From NCBI RefSeq assembly GCF_000299355.1, contig NC_018664.1, forward strand, positions 803,115 to 867,114: DNA of 64,000 bases. Reading direction: 5' to 3'. Positions 24,640 through 35,251 of the stretch are shown here, piece by piece (the first letter of the stretch is position 1; every line of letters begins with the position of its first letter). The notes beneath the pieces were generated by a model that made no database searches, was not told the origin of the DNA, and saw nothing but the letters and a program-made list of their open reading frames with translations. This DNA is from Gottschalkia acidurici 9a. Lineage in GTDB: Bacteria > Bacillota > Clostridia > Tissierellales > Gottschalkiaceae. A program made the position numbers and the translations under genes.

Positions 24640-26700
24640 ATTTAATAGCTGGGCGTATATATCTAGTTAATTTTAATGTTGGAATCAAGTATAAAACCTT
24701 CTGGAACAACTATAGAAGTATTAAAGACTATATCAGATTTTATAGGATGGACTGATTGAGAAGTTCCAGTAACAAAATACTAAACTAACTGTTTCGATCA
24801 TTTACTATAAGTCTATTTTCAGTTAATATAGTTTCTTCACACGAAGCAGCGCTAAACCTTGAATAAGTTTTAAACTTAATATTTTTACATTTATACTGGA
24901 ATCAAGCATTTCTATCGCGCCTGGTTTTCATATTGTTGATTAACTACTATAGTATTACTTTTAACAACTTACAGGAGGTATAAGTGGTATGTTATATTCA
25001 AATATAATTGATGAACTATTAATAATAGAAGATTTACACGATAATTTTGACTATAGTTTGAACTATTCTATTTACTCTCATACTATTGATTAAGAAATCT
25101 AATTTATTTAGTAAAATATCTTTTAATATAGCATTATTCAATGCTACATCACTATTATTAATAAAGATTACTGTAAATTTTATTATGGCTTATATTAAAG
25201 TGAAACCTTTATTTACTGACTTATACAGATATAATTAGGTGTTCATCCAGGAATAATAAGTTCATTAATGATAGATGATCCTGTAAGTAAAGGGTCTAGT
25301 TCATCCACAAAATTTACTACTGCAAAGTTGCTAAGTTGACTAATATTGAATTCTACGTCTATTCTACATAGATATTTACTAGTACGATAGAATTAAATAT
25401 TATCTTTCCTAGGTTTGTTCATGTCTATAGATTAGCGTCTGGCTGATTAATACTATTTACACATTATTGCATACAAAACTAGTATCTGTTTTAATAACAT
25501 CTTTCGGAGCTACATCAATAGTAGGGTTAGAGATAATATTATTAATTTGTAGCTTGCATGTTATAGTATAGCTATTACCAGGTAGTGAATAGTTTTATAG
25601 TTACTTTTAAGAACTGTTTGTTTACTTAACATTGACAAGGAGGTTGCACTGATATAGATAGTTCTTAAGTTAACACCTTTAGCCAAGATAACTTCAATAG
25701 AATATATGACTATAACTTTTTTCTAAATAGCACTTTTTACATTACAATCTATTTCACAGGGTATTACGATGAATGCAGTTTTCAGAATGTGTTCATAACT
25801 AGCTGCAAGAACAGATTGGATTGGGGTATTTTACCTTATATTTAAACTTAAGTTCTACTAAAAGCTTGTATCATAAGAACTGTTATTCTTAATTAGATAT
25901 AATTTTATGATTTTCATCAATCGAAAAGAAGATACTTCTATTTCACTATGACTAGGAATTAATCGATTAATATCTGGTATTTCAATTGGTATTGTTAGAT
26001 GTTATGAGAAGTTTTCTTACGTAAAGTATTTAGAGCCCAAAGGAAAATAGGAATACAATCCTAATTCTTTGACTAATTCAGAATACTCTTTTGTTATTAA
26101 GTTTCATATCTCCTTATCAATGACCTAGTACTATAAGCAGAGTAATATTATTAGATATTATTCTTTTATCTAATTAACAAGAAAAGGTGTCTTCTATATA
26201 GAGTATGAAACATATTGGAAATATGAGTATATTGAATAGGAGTAACAATAAAATTTGTAAATAGAATAATAAAATGGACTACATAGGCTGAATATTCCGT
26301 AGGATCAGCTATATATTAAACATTAAATGTAAAGTATTCTATAATCGTTTTAATCTTGACAAATGTTTCTTTTTTTAAAAGTATCTATAGATATGCTTAT
26401 AGATATTGTGTTCTTTATAGTTTCTGAAGCACTAATATTTACTGTTTGATCAATTATACTCTTATAACTAGAGACAGATAAAATCTATGAATAGTGAGTT
26501 GTTTGAATACTTGTCTACAGTCTTTAAAGATACTACTAGATGTAATATATCCGTATTCAATCAAACTGCTTGATTCAACAGTTAATTAAGATAATTACTT
26601 ATAAGTTAGTTACCTTAATTCATTATATGCAAGATTGTACATTAAGTTACTATAATTTTAAGAGAGCTTAATAAATAAGCAATTAAATTATTACACAATA
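24640..26700 (-). pseudogene. Decayed minus-strand gene(s), partly SPOCS/DUF3794-like
   Basis: No open reading frame of useful length covers this 2 kb, but the minus strand contains protein-like fragments broken by stops and frameshifts. At 26200-26381 the reading KTIIEYFTFNV, a stop, YIADPTEYSAYVVHF, then LFTNFIV follows the SPOCS (DUF3794) pattern. At 25870-26040 TIPIEIPDINRLIP is readable; at 25750-25835 IQSVLAASYEHILKTAFIV; at 25225-25370 FVDELDPLLTGSSI; at 24662-24770 IVVPEGFILDSNIKI. Several stops are TAA where CAA would fit. It was probably one large spore-envelope protein gene next to the BclA-like gene. Confidence 0.45.
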
Positions 26701-27002
26701 TTTCAGGAGAAATAATAAACAAAATCGTAAAACAAGACGCTATGATAATAACACTTGGTATTTAAAGGAGAGTTTATGGCTAGTAATGTAAAGAAATAAA
26801 TAAAAACATCTAAATGTAATTAATAGGGATGTATAAATGATGATAAACATAAAAAGGTTGATTCATCAGCGTTTAAAAACATTAAGAATATTTATATTAA
26901 AGAAGGTTTTATAAAAAATAATTTCCTTATACGAAAGTTTTTTATATCAAAGCATATAATTCTTATAGATATTGAAACTATAGTATAAAGGGGAGACAGA
27001 TT

Positions 27003-28073
27003 ATGGCAGAAATTAGTCTATGTATGATTGTTAAAAACGAGGAAGCCGTCTTAAGTCGATGTTTAGATAGTGTTCTAAATATTGTAGATGAAATCATCAT
27101 AGTAGATACAGGTTCTACGGACAACACTAAGAAAATAGCTAAACAATACACTGATAAGGTATATGATTTTGAATGGGTAGATGACTTTTCTAAAGCAAGA
27201 AATTTTTCATTTTCTTTGGCAACAAAAGACTATATAATTTGGCTAGATGCTGATGATGTAATAATGGAAGAAGATGCAATAAAACTAATAGAATTTAAGA
27301 AAAGTCTTTTATCTAATTATGATTTAGTATCAATGAACTATGATGTGGGGTTTGATGAAAATGGTAATCTAACTTTATCTTATTATCGTGAACGGATCTT
27401 TAAAAGAATTATGAATTATCAATGGGTTGAGCCAGTACATGAGGTAATTCCTCTGCAAGGAAACATTTATTATTTAGATGCTTCTATTACTCATAAAAAG
27501 GAGCATGTGAACGAGGAAGGTAGAAATATTCGTATTTATGAAAATATTTTAGCTAAGGGAGAATCATTAAGCACTAGAGGCACTTATTACTACGCTCGAG
27601 AGCTATACTACAATAAAAGATATGAGGATGCTATAAAGTATTTTAATGACTTTTTAGATTCTAATAAGGGATGGATAGAAGACTGTATAAATGCTTGCGA
27701 GATGATATCACACTGTTATTCACAATTAAAGGATGAGAAAAGCAGCTTAAAAAGTCTTTTTAGAAGTTTTGAGTACGAGGTTCCTAGATCAAATATTTGT
27801 TGTGAAATTGGTAAATATTATTTTAATAGAGAAGATTACAACTCTGCGATTTTTTGGTATAAATTAGCTATACAGCAAAAATCTACTTTACAAAAAAGTG
27901 GATTCGTTTATCATGACTATTATGGATATATACCTAATATACAACTGTGTGTGTGCTACCACAGACTCGGAAATATAGGCGAAGCTATAAAGTATAATGA
28001 AATAGCAGGAACTTATAAGCCTAATGATAGAGCGTTCTTATATAACAAAGACTATTTTAGCAAAAATGAATAG
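27003..28073 (+). CDS. Family 2 glycosyltransferase with C-terminal TPR-like region
   Basis: The GT-A domain opens SLCMIVKNEEAVLSRCLDSV and carries EIIIVDTGSTDNT and the metal-binding WLDADD (about residue 81). The C-terminal half (about 185-350) is helical with TPR-like pairs (YYNKRYEDAIKYFNDFLD, NREDYNSAIFWYKLAI). This layout matches SunS/SgtA-type protein glycosyltransferases. It is divergent from the BclA-like gene across a decayed region, so glycosylation of BclA threonines is a reasonable inference. RBS GGGGAG precedes the ATG. Confidence 0.85.
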   Translation: MAEISLCMIVKNEEAVLSRCLDSVLNIVDEIIIVDTGSTDNTKKIAKQYTDKVYDFEWVDDFSKARNFSFSLATKDYIIWLDADDVIMEEDAIKLIEFKKSLLSNYDLVSMNYDVGFDENGNLTLSYYRERIFKRIMNYQWVEPVHEVIPLQGNIYYLDASITHKKEHVNEEGRNIRIYENILAKGESLSTRGTYYYARELYYNKRYEDAIKYFNDFLDSNKGWIEDCINACEMISHCYSQLKDEKSSLKSLFRSFEYEVPRSNICCEIGKYYFNREDYNSAIFWYKLAIQQKSTLQKSGFVYHDYYGYIPNIQLCVCYHRLGNIGEAIKYNEIAGTYKPNDRAFLYNKDYFSKNE

Positions 28074-28284
28074 AAACTTAAGAAAAAGATAGAGATTTGT
28101 GAAAATAGATACTTATAGTCTATTAATCTTAAATATACATATTAAGTAAGTTGTGATCTTAATTATGTTTATATAGTCCTAAATAAGTTTATTATGTAGA
28201 ATTATCGTAGTCAGGTTGACATATAAAATAAGTTATTGTAAACTGTATAATATGTATTATAACTTCATATAATCTCACTTTTTC

Positions 28285-28533
28285 AGGTGAGTAGAGGTGC
28301 GATATTTAACAGTCTTTAGTGGAGCGTGAGAAGCATTGATGCTAAGGAGAAGGAAATATCGCCGAAGTGGTTAATATTCTCAGTATTAACTGCTGGGTCT
28401 GTAGTTAAGAGCTACAGAACTGTCTCAATAAACTTCCATGGTTATTGGGTTGTGCTATCTCGTTATGGAAAACAAGAGCATTTAATGGCAACTATGCATA
28501 ATTACGACCAGAGTTTATCTCCGGTCGTTTTTT
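28285..28533 (+). promoter_or_regulatory. Lysine riboswitch (L box) with terminator
   Basis: Aptamer from about 28285 to 28462 with the L-box signature blocks AGAGGTGCGA, GGAGAAGG, GCCGAAGTGG, GCTGGGTCTGT and ACTGTC, then GTGCTATCTC closing P1. The expression platform is the hairpin ACGACCaGAG / CTCcGGTCGT (28504-28528) followed by T residues to 28533. Lysine should favour termination (OFF switch). It controls the ABC transporter beginning at 28611, marking it as a lysine importer. A TTGACA box lies at 28216 and TATAAT at 28246, but their spacing is too long to be one promoter. Confidence 0.9.
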
Positions 28534-28610
28534 GTTTAATAATGTCATGGATCTAAACTAAATAAATAGTGTCATTATAAAACTTAACATAAAAAGGAGG
28601 AGAAAAAAGA

Positions 28611-29447
28611 ATGATAAAAAAATTATCACTATTAACAATAATGATTCTATCATCCGTTTTAATTTTAGCGGGATGTGGCGGAAGTGATAGTTCTAAAAAT
28701 GGAAATGCAGAGTCAGACACATTTAGAGTTGGTCTTGAATGTGGATATCCACCATTTAACTGGACTCAAATGAATGATTCTAACGGTGCAGTTAAAATTG
28801 ATGGAAATGCAGAATATGCGGGTGGATATGATATAGAAATGGCTAAAAAGATAGCTGAAGGACTAGGAAAAAAATTAGTTGTTGTTAAAGTTGAATGGGA
28901 TGGTCTTGTACCAGCATTAACTTCAGGCAAAATCGATGCCATAATAGCGGGTATGTCACCAACAAATCTGCGTAAAGAAACAATAGACTTTTCAGATAAC
29001 TACTATAAATCTGACTTAGTTATGGTTGTTAAGAAAGGTAGTAAGTACGAAAATGCAGCATCTATACAAGACTTTAAAGGTGCTAAAGTGACTGGTCAAT
29101 TAAATACATTCCATTACTCAGTAATAGATCAAATTAAAGGTGTATCTAAGCAACCAGCTATGGATAACTTTACAGCAATGAGAGTTGCACTTGAATCAGG
29201 AGTTATTGATGGATATATTTCTGAACGTCCAGAAGGTGTTAGTGCTACTGCTGTTAATAAGAATCTTAAAATGGTAGAATTTAAAGATGGATTTGAAACT
29301 TCAGATGATGATACTTCAATTGCTGTAGGAATACCAAAAGGCAGTGAACTGGCTGAAAAGATTAATAAAGTTTTAGCAGGTATTTCTGAAGAAGAACGTT
29401 TAAATATAATGGATAATGCAATAAAAAATCAGCCATCAGCAAAATAA
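28611..29447 (+). CDS. Lysine ABC transporter substrate-binding lipoprotein
   Basis: Family 3 extracellular solute-binding protein (PF00497) of 278 residues. Signal peptide with lipobox LAGC (Cys22). Typical ligand-cleft segments are GLECGYPPFNWTQ, GGYDIEMAKKIAEGLGKK, WDGLVPALTSGKIDAIIAGMSPT and the domain-II VALESGVIDGYISERP. The L-box riboswitch immediately upstream points to lysine as ligand. An intergenic terminator follows, which should give more of this protein than of permease and ATPase. Confidence 0.92.
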   Translation: MIKKLSLLTIMILSSVLILAGCGGSDSSKNGNAESDTFRVGLECGYPPFNWTQMNDSNGAVKIDGNAEYAGGYDIEMAKKIAEGLGKKLVVVKVEWDGLVPALTSGKIDAIIAGMSPTNLRKETIDFSDNYYKSDLVMVVKKGSKYENAASIQDFKGAKVTGQLNTFHYSVIDQIKGVSKQPAMDNFTAMRVALESGVIDGYISERPEGVSATAVNKNLKMVEFKDGFETSDDDTSIAVGIPKGSELAEKINKVLAGISEEERLNIMDNAIKNQPSAK

Positions 29448-29460
29448 TTTATAATTAAAA

Positions 29461-29490
29461 ACAGAATGCGATTTAATGCATTCTGTTTTA
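29461..29490 (+). terminator. Intra-operon attenuating hairpin
   Basis: ACAGAATGC / GCATTCTGT stem followed by TTTTA between the binding-protein and permease genes; probably a partial terminator that sets subunit ratios. Confidence 0.7.
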
Positions 29491-29514
29491 TGGTTTTTCT
29501 AAAGGAGGATAAAG

Positions 29515-30288
29515 ATGAGTTTTGATTGGATAGTAAAGATTGTCTCAGAAAACTGGCCCATGTTTATTCGTGGAGCTGGTGTAACACTTGTAATTTCAAT
29601 TATAGGTACGATTATAGGTACAGGTATTGGTTTATTAATAGGAGTTATAAGAACTGTTCCAGTGCCTGAAAGAGGATTAAAAAGAACTACTTTAAAAGTT
29701 ATTAACTCTATACTTTCTATTTATATAGAAATATTCCGTGGAACACCTATGATTGTACAAGCTATGGTAATATACTATGGATCAGCCCTGGCATTCGGTA
29801 TAGATATGAATAGATTATATGCAGCAATTTTTATTGTTTCTATTAATACAGGAGCGTACATGTCAGAGATTGTTCGTGGTGGTATTGTTTCTATAGATAA
29901 GGGACAATTTGAAGCAGCTCAAGCAGTAGGTATGAACCATATTCAAACTATGAAAAATGTAGTTTTACCACAAGTAATTCGTAACATTTTACCAGCAACA
30001 GGTAATGAATTTGTTATAAATATAAAAGATACATCAGTCCTTAATGTTATATCTGTAACAGAGCTATTTTTCCAAACAAAGTCAATCGCAGGAAATAACT
30101 TTAGATATTTTGAGTCATTCTTTGTTGCAAGTGTTATTTATTTGGTAATGACTTTTACAATTACAAGAATATTAAGATATATTGAAAGAAGATTAGATGG
30201 TCCGGAAAATTACATTATGATTGCTAATCAGATGCAAGTAGAAACACCTGAAGACATATTAAAGAGAAAAAACAAAGAAAATAGATAA
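29515..30288 (+). CDS. Lysine ABC transporter permease
   Basis: HisM/GlnP-type amino-acid ABC permease of 257 residues with about five membrane segments. The family motifs [11 protein letters not shown] and, for ATPase contact, [21 protein letters not shown] (EAA loop) are present. It is the second gene of the L-box operon, followed 17 nt later by the ATPase. RBS AAAGGAGG. A single permease gene implies a homodimeric channel. Confidence 0.92.
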   Translation: MSFDWIVKIVSENWPMFIRGAGVTLVISIIGTIIGTGIGLLIGVIRTVPVPERGLKRTTLKVINSILSIYIEIFRGTPMIVQAMVIYYGSALAFGIDMNRLYAAIFIVSINTGAYMSEIVRGGIVSIDKGQFEAAQAVGMNHIQTMKNVVLPQVIRNILPATGNEFVINIKDTSVLNVISVTELFFQTKSIAGNNFRYFESFFVASVIYLVMTFTITRILRYIERRLDGPENYIMIANQMQVETPEDILKRKNKENR

Positions 30289-30305
30289 AAGAAAGGAGGA
30301 TAATC

Positions 30306-31040
30306 ATGGAGAAAGTAATTGAGATTAAGCATTTAAGTAAATCATTTGGTAGTCATGAAGTTCTAAAAGATATTGATTTTTCAGTAAATAAAGGAGAAGT
30401 AGTTTGCATAATAGGATCATCTGGATCTGGTAAATCGACTCTTCTTCGTTGTGTTAATTTATTAGAAAAGCCAAGTGGTGGAGAAATTATTTATCATGGA
30501 GAAAATATTTTAGATGATAAGCATGATATTTATGAATATCGTACAAAATTAGGAATGGTATTCCAGCAGTTTAATCTATTTAATAATCATGACGTTTTAA
30601 GTAACTGCGTGGTAGGTCAAATGAAAGTATTGAAACGTTCAAAAGAAGAAGCGGAAAAAATAGCAATGAAATATTTAAAAGTTGTTGGAATGGATAAATA
30701 TATAAATGCTAAACCAAAACAACTATCTGGTGGTCAAAAGCAACGAGTTGCTATTGCTAGAGCACTTTCTATGGAGCCAGACGTTATGCTGTTTGATGAG
30801 CCAACATCTGCACTAGATCCTGAGATGGTAGGGGAAGTTCTTAAAATTATGAAAGAGCTTGCTGAAACAGGTCTTACGATGTTAATAGTTACTCATGAAA
30901 TGGAATTTGCCAAAGATGTATCTGATCGTGTAGTATTTATGGATAAAGGGGTTATAGCAGAAGAAGGAAGTCCAGAGCAAATTTTTAATAATCCAACACA
31001 AGAGCGTACAAGGGAATTCCTAAAACGTACTTTAGCGTAA
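30306..31040 (+). CDS. Lysine ABC transporter ATP-binding protein
   Basis: Polar amino-acid ABC ATPase of 244 residues: Walker [15 protein letters not shown]-loop VFQQFNLF, signature LSGGQKQR, Walker [14 protein letters not shown] and H-loop VTHEM. The GlnQ/HisP-type C-terminus reads [12 protein letters not shown]. Last gene of the riboswitch-controlled operon; a terminator follows at 31074. Confidence 0.94.
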   Translation: MEKVIEIKHLSKSFGSHEVLKDIDFSVNKGEVVCIIGSSGSGKSTLLRCVNLLEKPSGGEIIYHGENILDDKHDIYEYRTKLGMVFQQFNLFNNHDVLSNCVVGQMKVLKRSKEEAEKIAMKYLKVVGMDKYINAKPKQLSGGQKQRVAIARALSMEPDVMLFDEPTSALDPEMVGEVLKIMKELAETGLTMLIVTHEMEFAKDVSDRVVFMDKGVIAEEGSPEQIFNNPTQERTREFLKRTLA

Positions 31041-31371
31041 TATACTATAAATATAAAAGAATAAATGAACATTAAAATAGGGGAAATTGTATTTCCCCTA
31101 TTTTTATATGAAAAATGCTGTTCTTAGATAAGGAAGGTTGAATGTATTAAGTAATCGTGTTAAGGTTTTCTATAAGTATGATCTTATATTAGCTTTGCTT
31201 ATTAGTTAAATGATAGCATACTTAAAGAAGATAGTGAGAGTAGAATAATCTAGAAATATATTCAGATAAATTATCTGATAAAAAGTATATTAACTTTTAC
31301 TATATGGGAAATATAAATGTCTAGATGTACTTATTAAATGAAGTCAAAGGAATAGAAGGGTGATGTTAACA
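31041..31371 (+). terminator. Terminator (31074-31106) and gene-free leader
   Basis: AAAATAGGGGAAAT / ATTTCCCCTATTTTT hairpin at 31074-31105 ends the lysine transporter operon. The remaining 265 nt before the CDGSH gene are AT-rich and I see no gene or recognisable RNA in them. Confidence 0.85.
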
Positions 31372-32058
31372 ATGTCAAATGATAAAAAAGAATGCAAAAT
31401 AAAAGTAATAAAGGATGGTCCATATATTGTTTCTGGTAATGTACCATTATATGAGAAAATAATAGTTAAAAAGGGAAAAGGATATGAACTTAAAGATGGA
31501 CGTGAGATACAGCAATCTAGTGAATATGCTCTATGTCGCTGTGGTAAGTCTAAAAATCCACCATTTTGTGATGGTTCTCATGTGAAAGAAGATTTTGTTG
31601 GAACTGAAACTGCAGAAAAATCCAAATTTGAAGATAGAGCAGAGATATTAGAGGGGACTACTATAGATCTTTTAGATGATAAAAGATGTGCTTTTGCCCG
31701 TTTCTGTCATAGCGAAAACGGAAGTGCGTGGGAGCTGACAAAAAGTTCAGATACTGACGAAAAGCGTAATGAAGCTATAAAGGCAGCTAGTGAATGTCCA
31801 GCTGGAAGATTGGTAGCCGTGGATAAAGATGGAAATATGATTGAACCTGAATACGAACCTTCTATAGAAATCCTTCAAGATCCAGAAAAACAAGCAAGTG
31901 CTGGAATATTTGTAAAGGGAGGTATTCCAATTGAGTCGGCAGATGGAGATATCTATGAAAGAAGAAATAGAGTAACCCTATGTCGCTGTGGGAAATCTAA
32001 GAATAAGCCTTTCTGTGATGGTACACATGACTCAGTAAAGTTTTTAGATAGAGAATAA
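31372..32058 (+). CDS. CDGSH-type iron-sulfur protein with two CDGSH motifs
   Basis: A 228-residue Fe-S protein. The first CDGSH motif is CRCGKSKNPPFCDGSH (about residues 50-65), the second CRCGKSKNKPFCDGTH near the C-terminus. Each supplies the Cys3-His1 ligands of a 2Fe-2S cluster. Between them CAFARFCH and SECPAGRL resemble the divergent mono-cluster (Fer4_19) motif. This fused arrangement occurs in prokaryotic CDGSH proteins; the function is probably redox or Fe-S handling. Start is ambiguous among GTG 31360, ATG 31363 and ATG 31372. Confidence 0.85.
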   Translation: MSNDKKECKIKVIKDGPYIVSGNVPLYEKIIVKKGKGYELKDGREIQQSSEYALCRCGKSKNPPFCDGSHVKEDFVGTETAEKSKFEDRAEILEGTTIDLLDDKRCAFARFCHSENGSAWELTKSSDTDEKRNEAIKAASECPAGRLVAVDKDGNMIEPEYEPSIEILQDPEKQASAGIFVKGGIPIESADGDIYERRNRVTLCRCGKSKNKPFCDGTHDSVKFLDRE

Positions 32059-32350
32059 AAAGCTTTTTACTATAAAAATACTTACTAATATAATGTCAAA
32101 GAAATAAATTATATTGCCGTATTGAAAAATTAAATTTAACATAACCAAGTTATTTACTTAAAAATCTTGAATACATTGAAAAATCATGTTAAAATTTTTC
32201 CAGATGAGGATGTTCTTTCGACTTAGTTCGTTTAGTAACTTACTATTTTACAGAGAGACATCCTCATTTTAATATGCTTTTTATTTAGATCAATGATTGA
32301 ATATATAGAAATAATTAAGCACAATAATTAAAATTGAAAGGAGGATTCAA
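32059..32350 (+). other. Leader with promoter and long hairpin before the second chemoreceptor
   Basis: TTGAAT (32167-32172) and TAAAAT (32190-32195) with 17-nt spacing form a good promoter starting near 32202. Almost at once the sequence folds into ATGAGGATGT / ACATCCTCAT arms (32204-32271), extended by CTTTC/GAGAG, and ends in CATTTTAAT. It is therefore a terminator-like hairpin at the very start of the transcript: attenuator, sRNA or terminator of an earlier unit. Confidence 0.5.
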
Positions 32351-34354
32351 ATGAAAAGAATTCAAATGAAGAGTATTAAGACAAAACTAATTATCAGCTT
32401 TTCTATATTAATTATATTATCTTCAATAATTTTGGGAATTGTTTCTTTAACAAGTTTTAATAGTACCCTTATAAAAGAAGCTGAAAATTCACTTTCTTCT
32501 CTAGCTGTTGAGGACTCAAAACTGACATCTAGCAGATTAGAAACTGAAAAACGTACATTAGAAATGTTAGCATTGAACGAGGCTATTTATAGTATGGATT
32601 GGAATAGGCAGCAACAAGTGCTACAGACACAGTTAAGTAAAACAGATTTTATAGTTATGGCAATTGTTCAAATGGATGGAACTGCTAACTACCCAGATGG
32701 TACTACGAGTCAATTAGGTGACAGAGATTATATTCAAAAAGCACTAAATGGTGAAACTGCTATATCTGACGTATTAATCAGTAAGGTGACAAATGAGCCT
32801 GTTATTATGATAGCTACTCCTATATACAAAGATAATATGGTAGTTGGAGCTTTAATTGGTCGTAAAGATGGAAATTCTCTAAGTGAGATTGTGGATGATA
32901 CTGGATATGGTAAAAAGGGATATGGTTATATTGTAAATAGTAAAGGTACTATAATAGCTCACCCAGACAGAGATAAAGTGCTTAGTCAGTTTTCACCAAT
33001 TGAAGAAGCTAAGAAAGATAATAGTTTGATGTCCATATCTAATATATTTAAAAAAATAATAAAAGAGAAAAATGGAGTTAGTACATACAACTATAACGGA
33101 AATGATTTATATGCAGGATATGCAGAAATTAAAGGTAGTGACTGGATATTTGTGATTACTGCAAATCAAGATGAAGTCTTGTCTGCAATATCTATGTTAC
33201 AAAATAAAATAATAATAGTTGTATCAATAGTTTTATTAATAAGCATATTAATTTCATATATGATTGGTAATTCTATTGTTAAACCAATTATTGAAATGGT
33301 TCGTCATTCTGAAAAAATAGCTAAGTTAGATATATCTAGTGACATTGATAAAAAGTATCTAGATAAGAAAGATGAGATAGGGGTACTGTCAAGAGCTCTT
33401 CAAAGCATAGCTTATGGAGTTAGAGAAATTGTAGGAGACATAAGTAACTCATCAGAGCAATTAGCTGCTTCATCAGAGGAACTAACAGCAACTTCACAAC
33501 AATCAGCAAATGCTGCTGAAGAAGTATCTATTACCGTAGGTGAAATAGCAAGAGGGGCTTATGATCAGGCAAGAAGCACTGAAATTGGATCTACAAAGGC
33601 GAACGTACTAGGAGAAATGATTGAAAAAAATCAAAATCATTTAAATGAACTAAATAGTGCTACAGAAAAGGTAGGACAAGTATTAATTGAAGGTCTAAAA
33701 GAAATAGAGTATTTATCTAAAAAAACGGAAGAAAGCAATCGAGCCTCAAAGGAAATACATGACGTTATATTAAAAACTAATGAAAGCTCTACTAGAATTG
33801 GACAGGCAAGTAATTTGATATCTTCTATTGCAGATCAAACTAACTTATTAGCTCTAAATGCAGCTATAGAAGCAGCAAGGGCAGGTGATGCTGGAAAAGG
33901 ATTCTCTGTAGTAGCAGAAGAGATTAGAAAACTTGCAGAACAGTCATCAGTTTCAACTAAAGATATTGATGATATGGTAAAGGATTTACAAAAAAATTCT
34001 AAAGATGCTGTTAATACAATAATAGAAATGGACAAGGTAATAGAAGAGCAAACATACAGTGTAAATAATAATAAGAATAACTATATTGCAATTAAAGAAG
34101 CAACATCAAATGCAAGCGATGCTGTAGGTCAATTAAACGTTTCTGGAGAAGAAATGAATAAAATGAAAAATGAAATACTAGATATTTTACAAAATCTTTC
34201 TAGTATTGCAGAAGAAAACTCTGCAGCTAATCAACAAGTAACTGCATCTATGGAAGAACAATCCGCATCCATTGAAGAACTTGCTAACTCTAATGAAGCT
34301 TTAGCGAGCTTGGCTCAAGATTTACAAAGTATAGTTAATAAATTTAATATATAA
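32351..34354 (+). CDS. Methyl-accepting chemotaxis protein, dCache type
   Basis: A 667-residue chemoreceptor. TM1 is at about residues 10-32 and TM2 at about 282-303. The extracellular dCache_1 domain includes [19 protein letters not shown] and [25 protein letters not shown] is at about 304-360, and the signalling domain has the tip [34 protein letters not shown]. Methylation-type helices flank the tip. Ligand unknown. RBS AAAGGAGG. Unlike the receptor at 17712, no sigma-D-like box is visible upstream. Confidence 0.92.
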   Translation: MKRIQMKSIKTKLIISFSILIILSSIILGIVSLTSFNSTLIKEAENSLSSLAVEDSKLTSSRLETEKRTLEMLALNEAIYSMDWNRQQQVLQTQLSKTDFIVMAIVQMDGTANYPDGTTSQLGDRDYIQKALNGETAISDVLISKVTNEPVIMIATPIYKDNMVVGALIGRKDGNSLSEIVDDTGYGKKGYGYIVNSKGTIIAHPDRDKVLSQFSPIEEAKKDNSLMSISNIFKKIIKEKNGVSTYNYNGNDLYAGYAEIKGSDWIFVITANQDEVLSAISMLQNKIIIVVSIVLLISILISYMIGNSIVKPIIEMVRHSEKIAKLDISSDIDKKYLDKKDEIGVLSRALQSIAYGVREIVGDISNSSEQLAASSEELTATSQQSANAAEEVSITVGEIARGAYDQARSTEIGSTKANVLGEMIEKNQNHLNELNSATEKVGQVLIEGLKEIEYLSKKTEESNRASKEIHDVILKTNESSTRIGQASNLISSIADQTNLLALNAAIEAARAGDAGKGFSVVAEEIRKLAEQSSVSTKDIDDMVKDLQKNSKDAVNTIIEMDKVIEEQTYSVNNNKNNYIAIKEATSNASDAVGQLNVSGEEMNKMKNEILDILQNLSSIAEENSAANQQVTASMEEQSASIEELANSNEALASLAQDLQSIVNKFNI

Positions 34355-34372
34355 GTACTATATAAGACAAAG

Positions 34373-34402
34373 ACACCTGAATGTAAATTCGGGTGTTTTT
34401 TT
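34373..34402 (+). terminator. Terminator after the second chemoreceptor
   Basis: ACACCTGAAT / ATTCGGGTGT stem followed by TTTTTTT. The next 270 nt up to the ECF gene are AT-rich with no recognisable element apart from a small AGATAT/ATATCT inverted repeat near 34556. Confidence 0.85.
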
Positions 34403-34675
34403 ATATTAAAAAATGATTATTACTTAATTTTAAATAGTTAAATCTTTTATTTTAAGATTTATTGAATATACGAAAATAATATAGATGAATATTTCAGATA
34501 GATACATTGTTTTATTATGTTTTTATTAATTAAAGTTAAATCTATAGCAAAATAGATATAGGACATATCTATAAACAAGCTATAATGTATTAATTATTTT
34601 AATTTTACTAAGCTTTATTCAAATAATATAATTATAGGGAATCTTAATGAGAAATGTTTGATAAGGAGGAATAAT

Positions 34676-35251
34676 GTGAAAAATTCGCCATTTCAGTCAA
34701 CAAATAATATGATTATAGCATCACTAGGTATTGTTATTAATATTGCACTTGGAACACTGTTGCAGATCATTCAAATTCCACTACTATTCCTAGATACTAT
34801 AGGAACTATATTTGTGGCTGTAGTACTAGGTCCATTTGCTGGAGCATTGACAGGGGGATTAACAAATATCATTCAAGGTATACTTACTAATCCTAAAGAC
34901 ATTCCTTTTGCTATAGTTAATATAGTTGTTGGTTTAGTAGTAGGTTTTATAGCTAAAAAGTATAAATTCAATTTTAAAGTAGCTATAATTACTGGATTGA
35001 TCATATCAGTAGTGGCACCTTTAATAGGAACTCCAATAGCCGTGTTTATTTCTGGAGGAGCAACAGGGGGAGGAACTGATATTATTTTTGCTTGGTTACT
35101 AGCAAGTGGTCATAAAATATTTACTGCTGCATTTATACCTAGAATAGCGGGTAATCTTATAGATAAAATAGCTAGTTGTATCATGGTCGCTTTATTAATA
35201 GAAGCGATACCTAGTAATTTAATACCAAAAAAGGCTAGTAAAGATGCATAG
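34676..35251 (+). CDS. ECF transporter S component (CD3073-type)
   Basis: Substrate-capture subunit of an energy-coupling-factor transporter, 191 residues with about six membrane segments (for example IASLGIVINIALGTLLQIIQ, AVVLGPFAGALTGGLTNIIQ and FAIVNIVVGLVVGFIAKKYK). The GTG start at 34676 sits 6 nt after AAGGAGG; an earlier in-frame TTG reads through the RBS. It overlaps the next gene by 8 nt. The pairing with a TudS-like desulfidase matches the CD3073/CD3072 family pair. It should use a shared ECF module encoded elsewhere. Confidence 0.85.
   Translation: MKNSPFQSTNNMIIASLGIVINIALGTLLQIIQIPLLFLDTIGTIFVAVVLGPFAGALTGGLTNIIQGILTNPKDIPFAIVNIVVGLVVGFIAKKYKFNFKVAIITGLIISVVAPLIGTPIAVFISGGATGGGTDIIFAWLLASGHKIFTAAFIPRIAGNLIDKIASCIMVALLIEAIPSNLIPKKASKDA

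Noticed and set aside
24989-25093. 34-aa plus-strand ORF with a good AGGAGG site
   Set aside because: Lies in the decayed minus-strand pseudogene region; no family and probably a chance ORF.
28216-28251. TTGACA and TATAAT as a single promoter for the lysine operon
   Set aside because: Spacing is 24 nt, too long for a normal sigma-A promoter; each box may pair with a weaker partner.
28326-28556. 76-aa ORF upstream of the lysine transporter
   Set aside because: It lies wholly inside the lysine riboswitch and its terminator.
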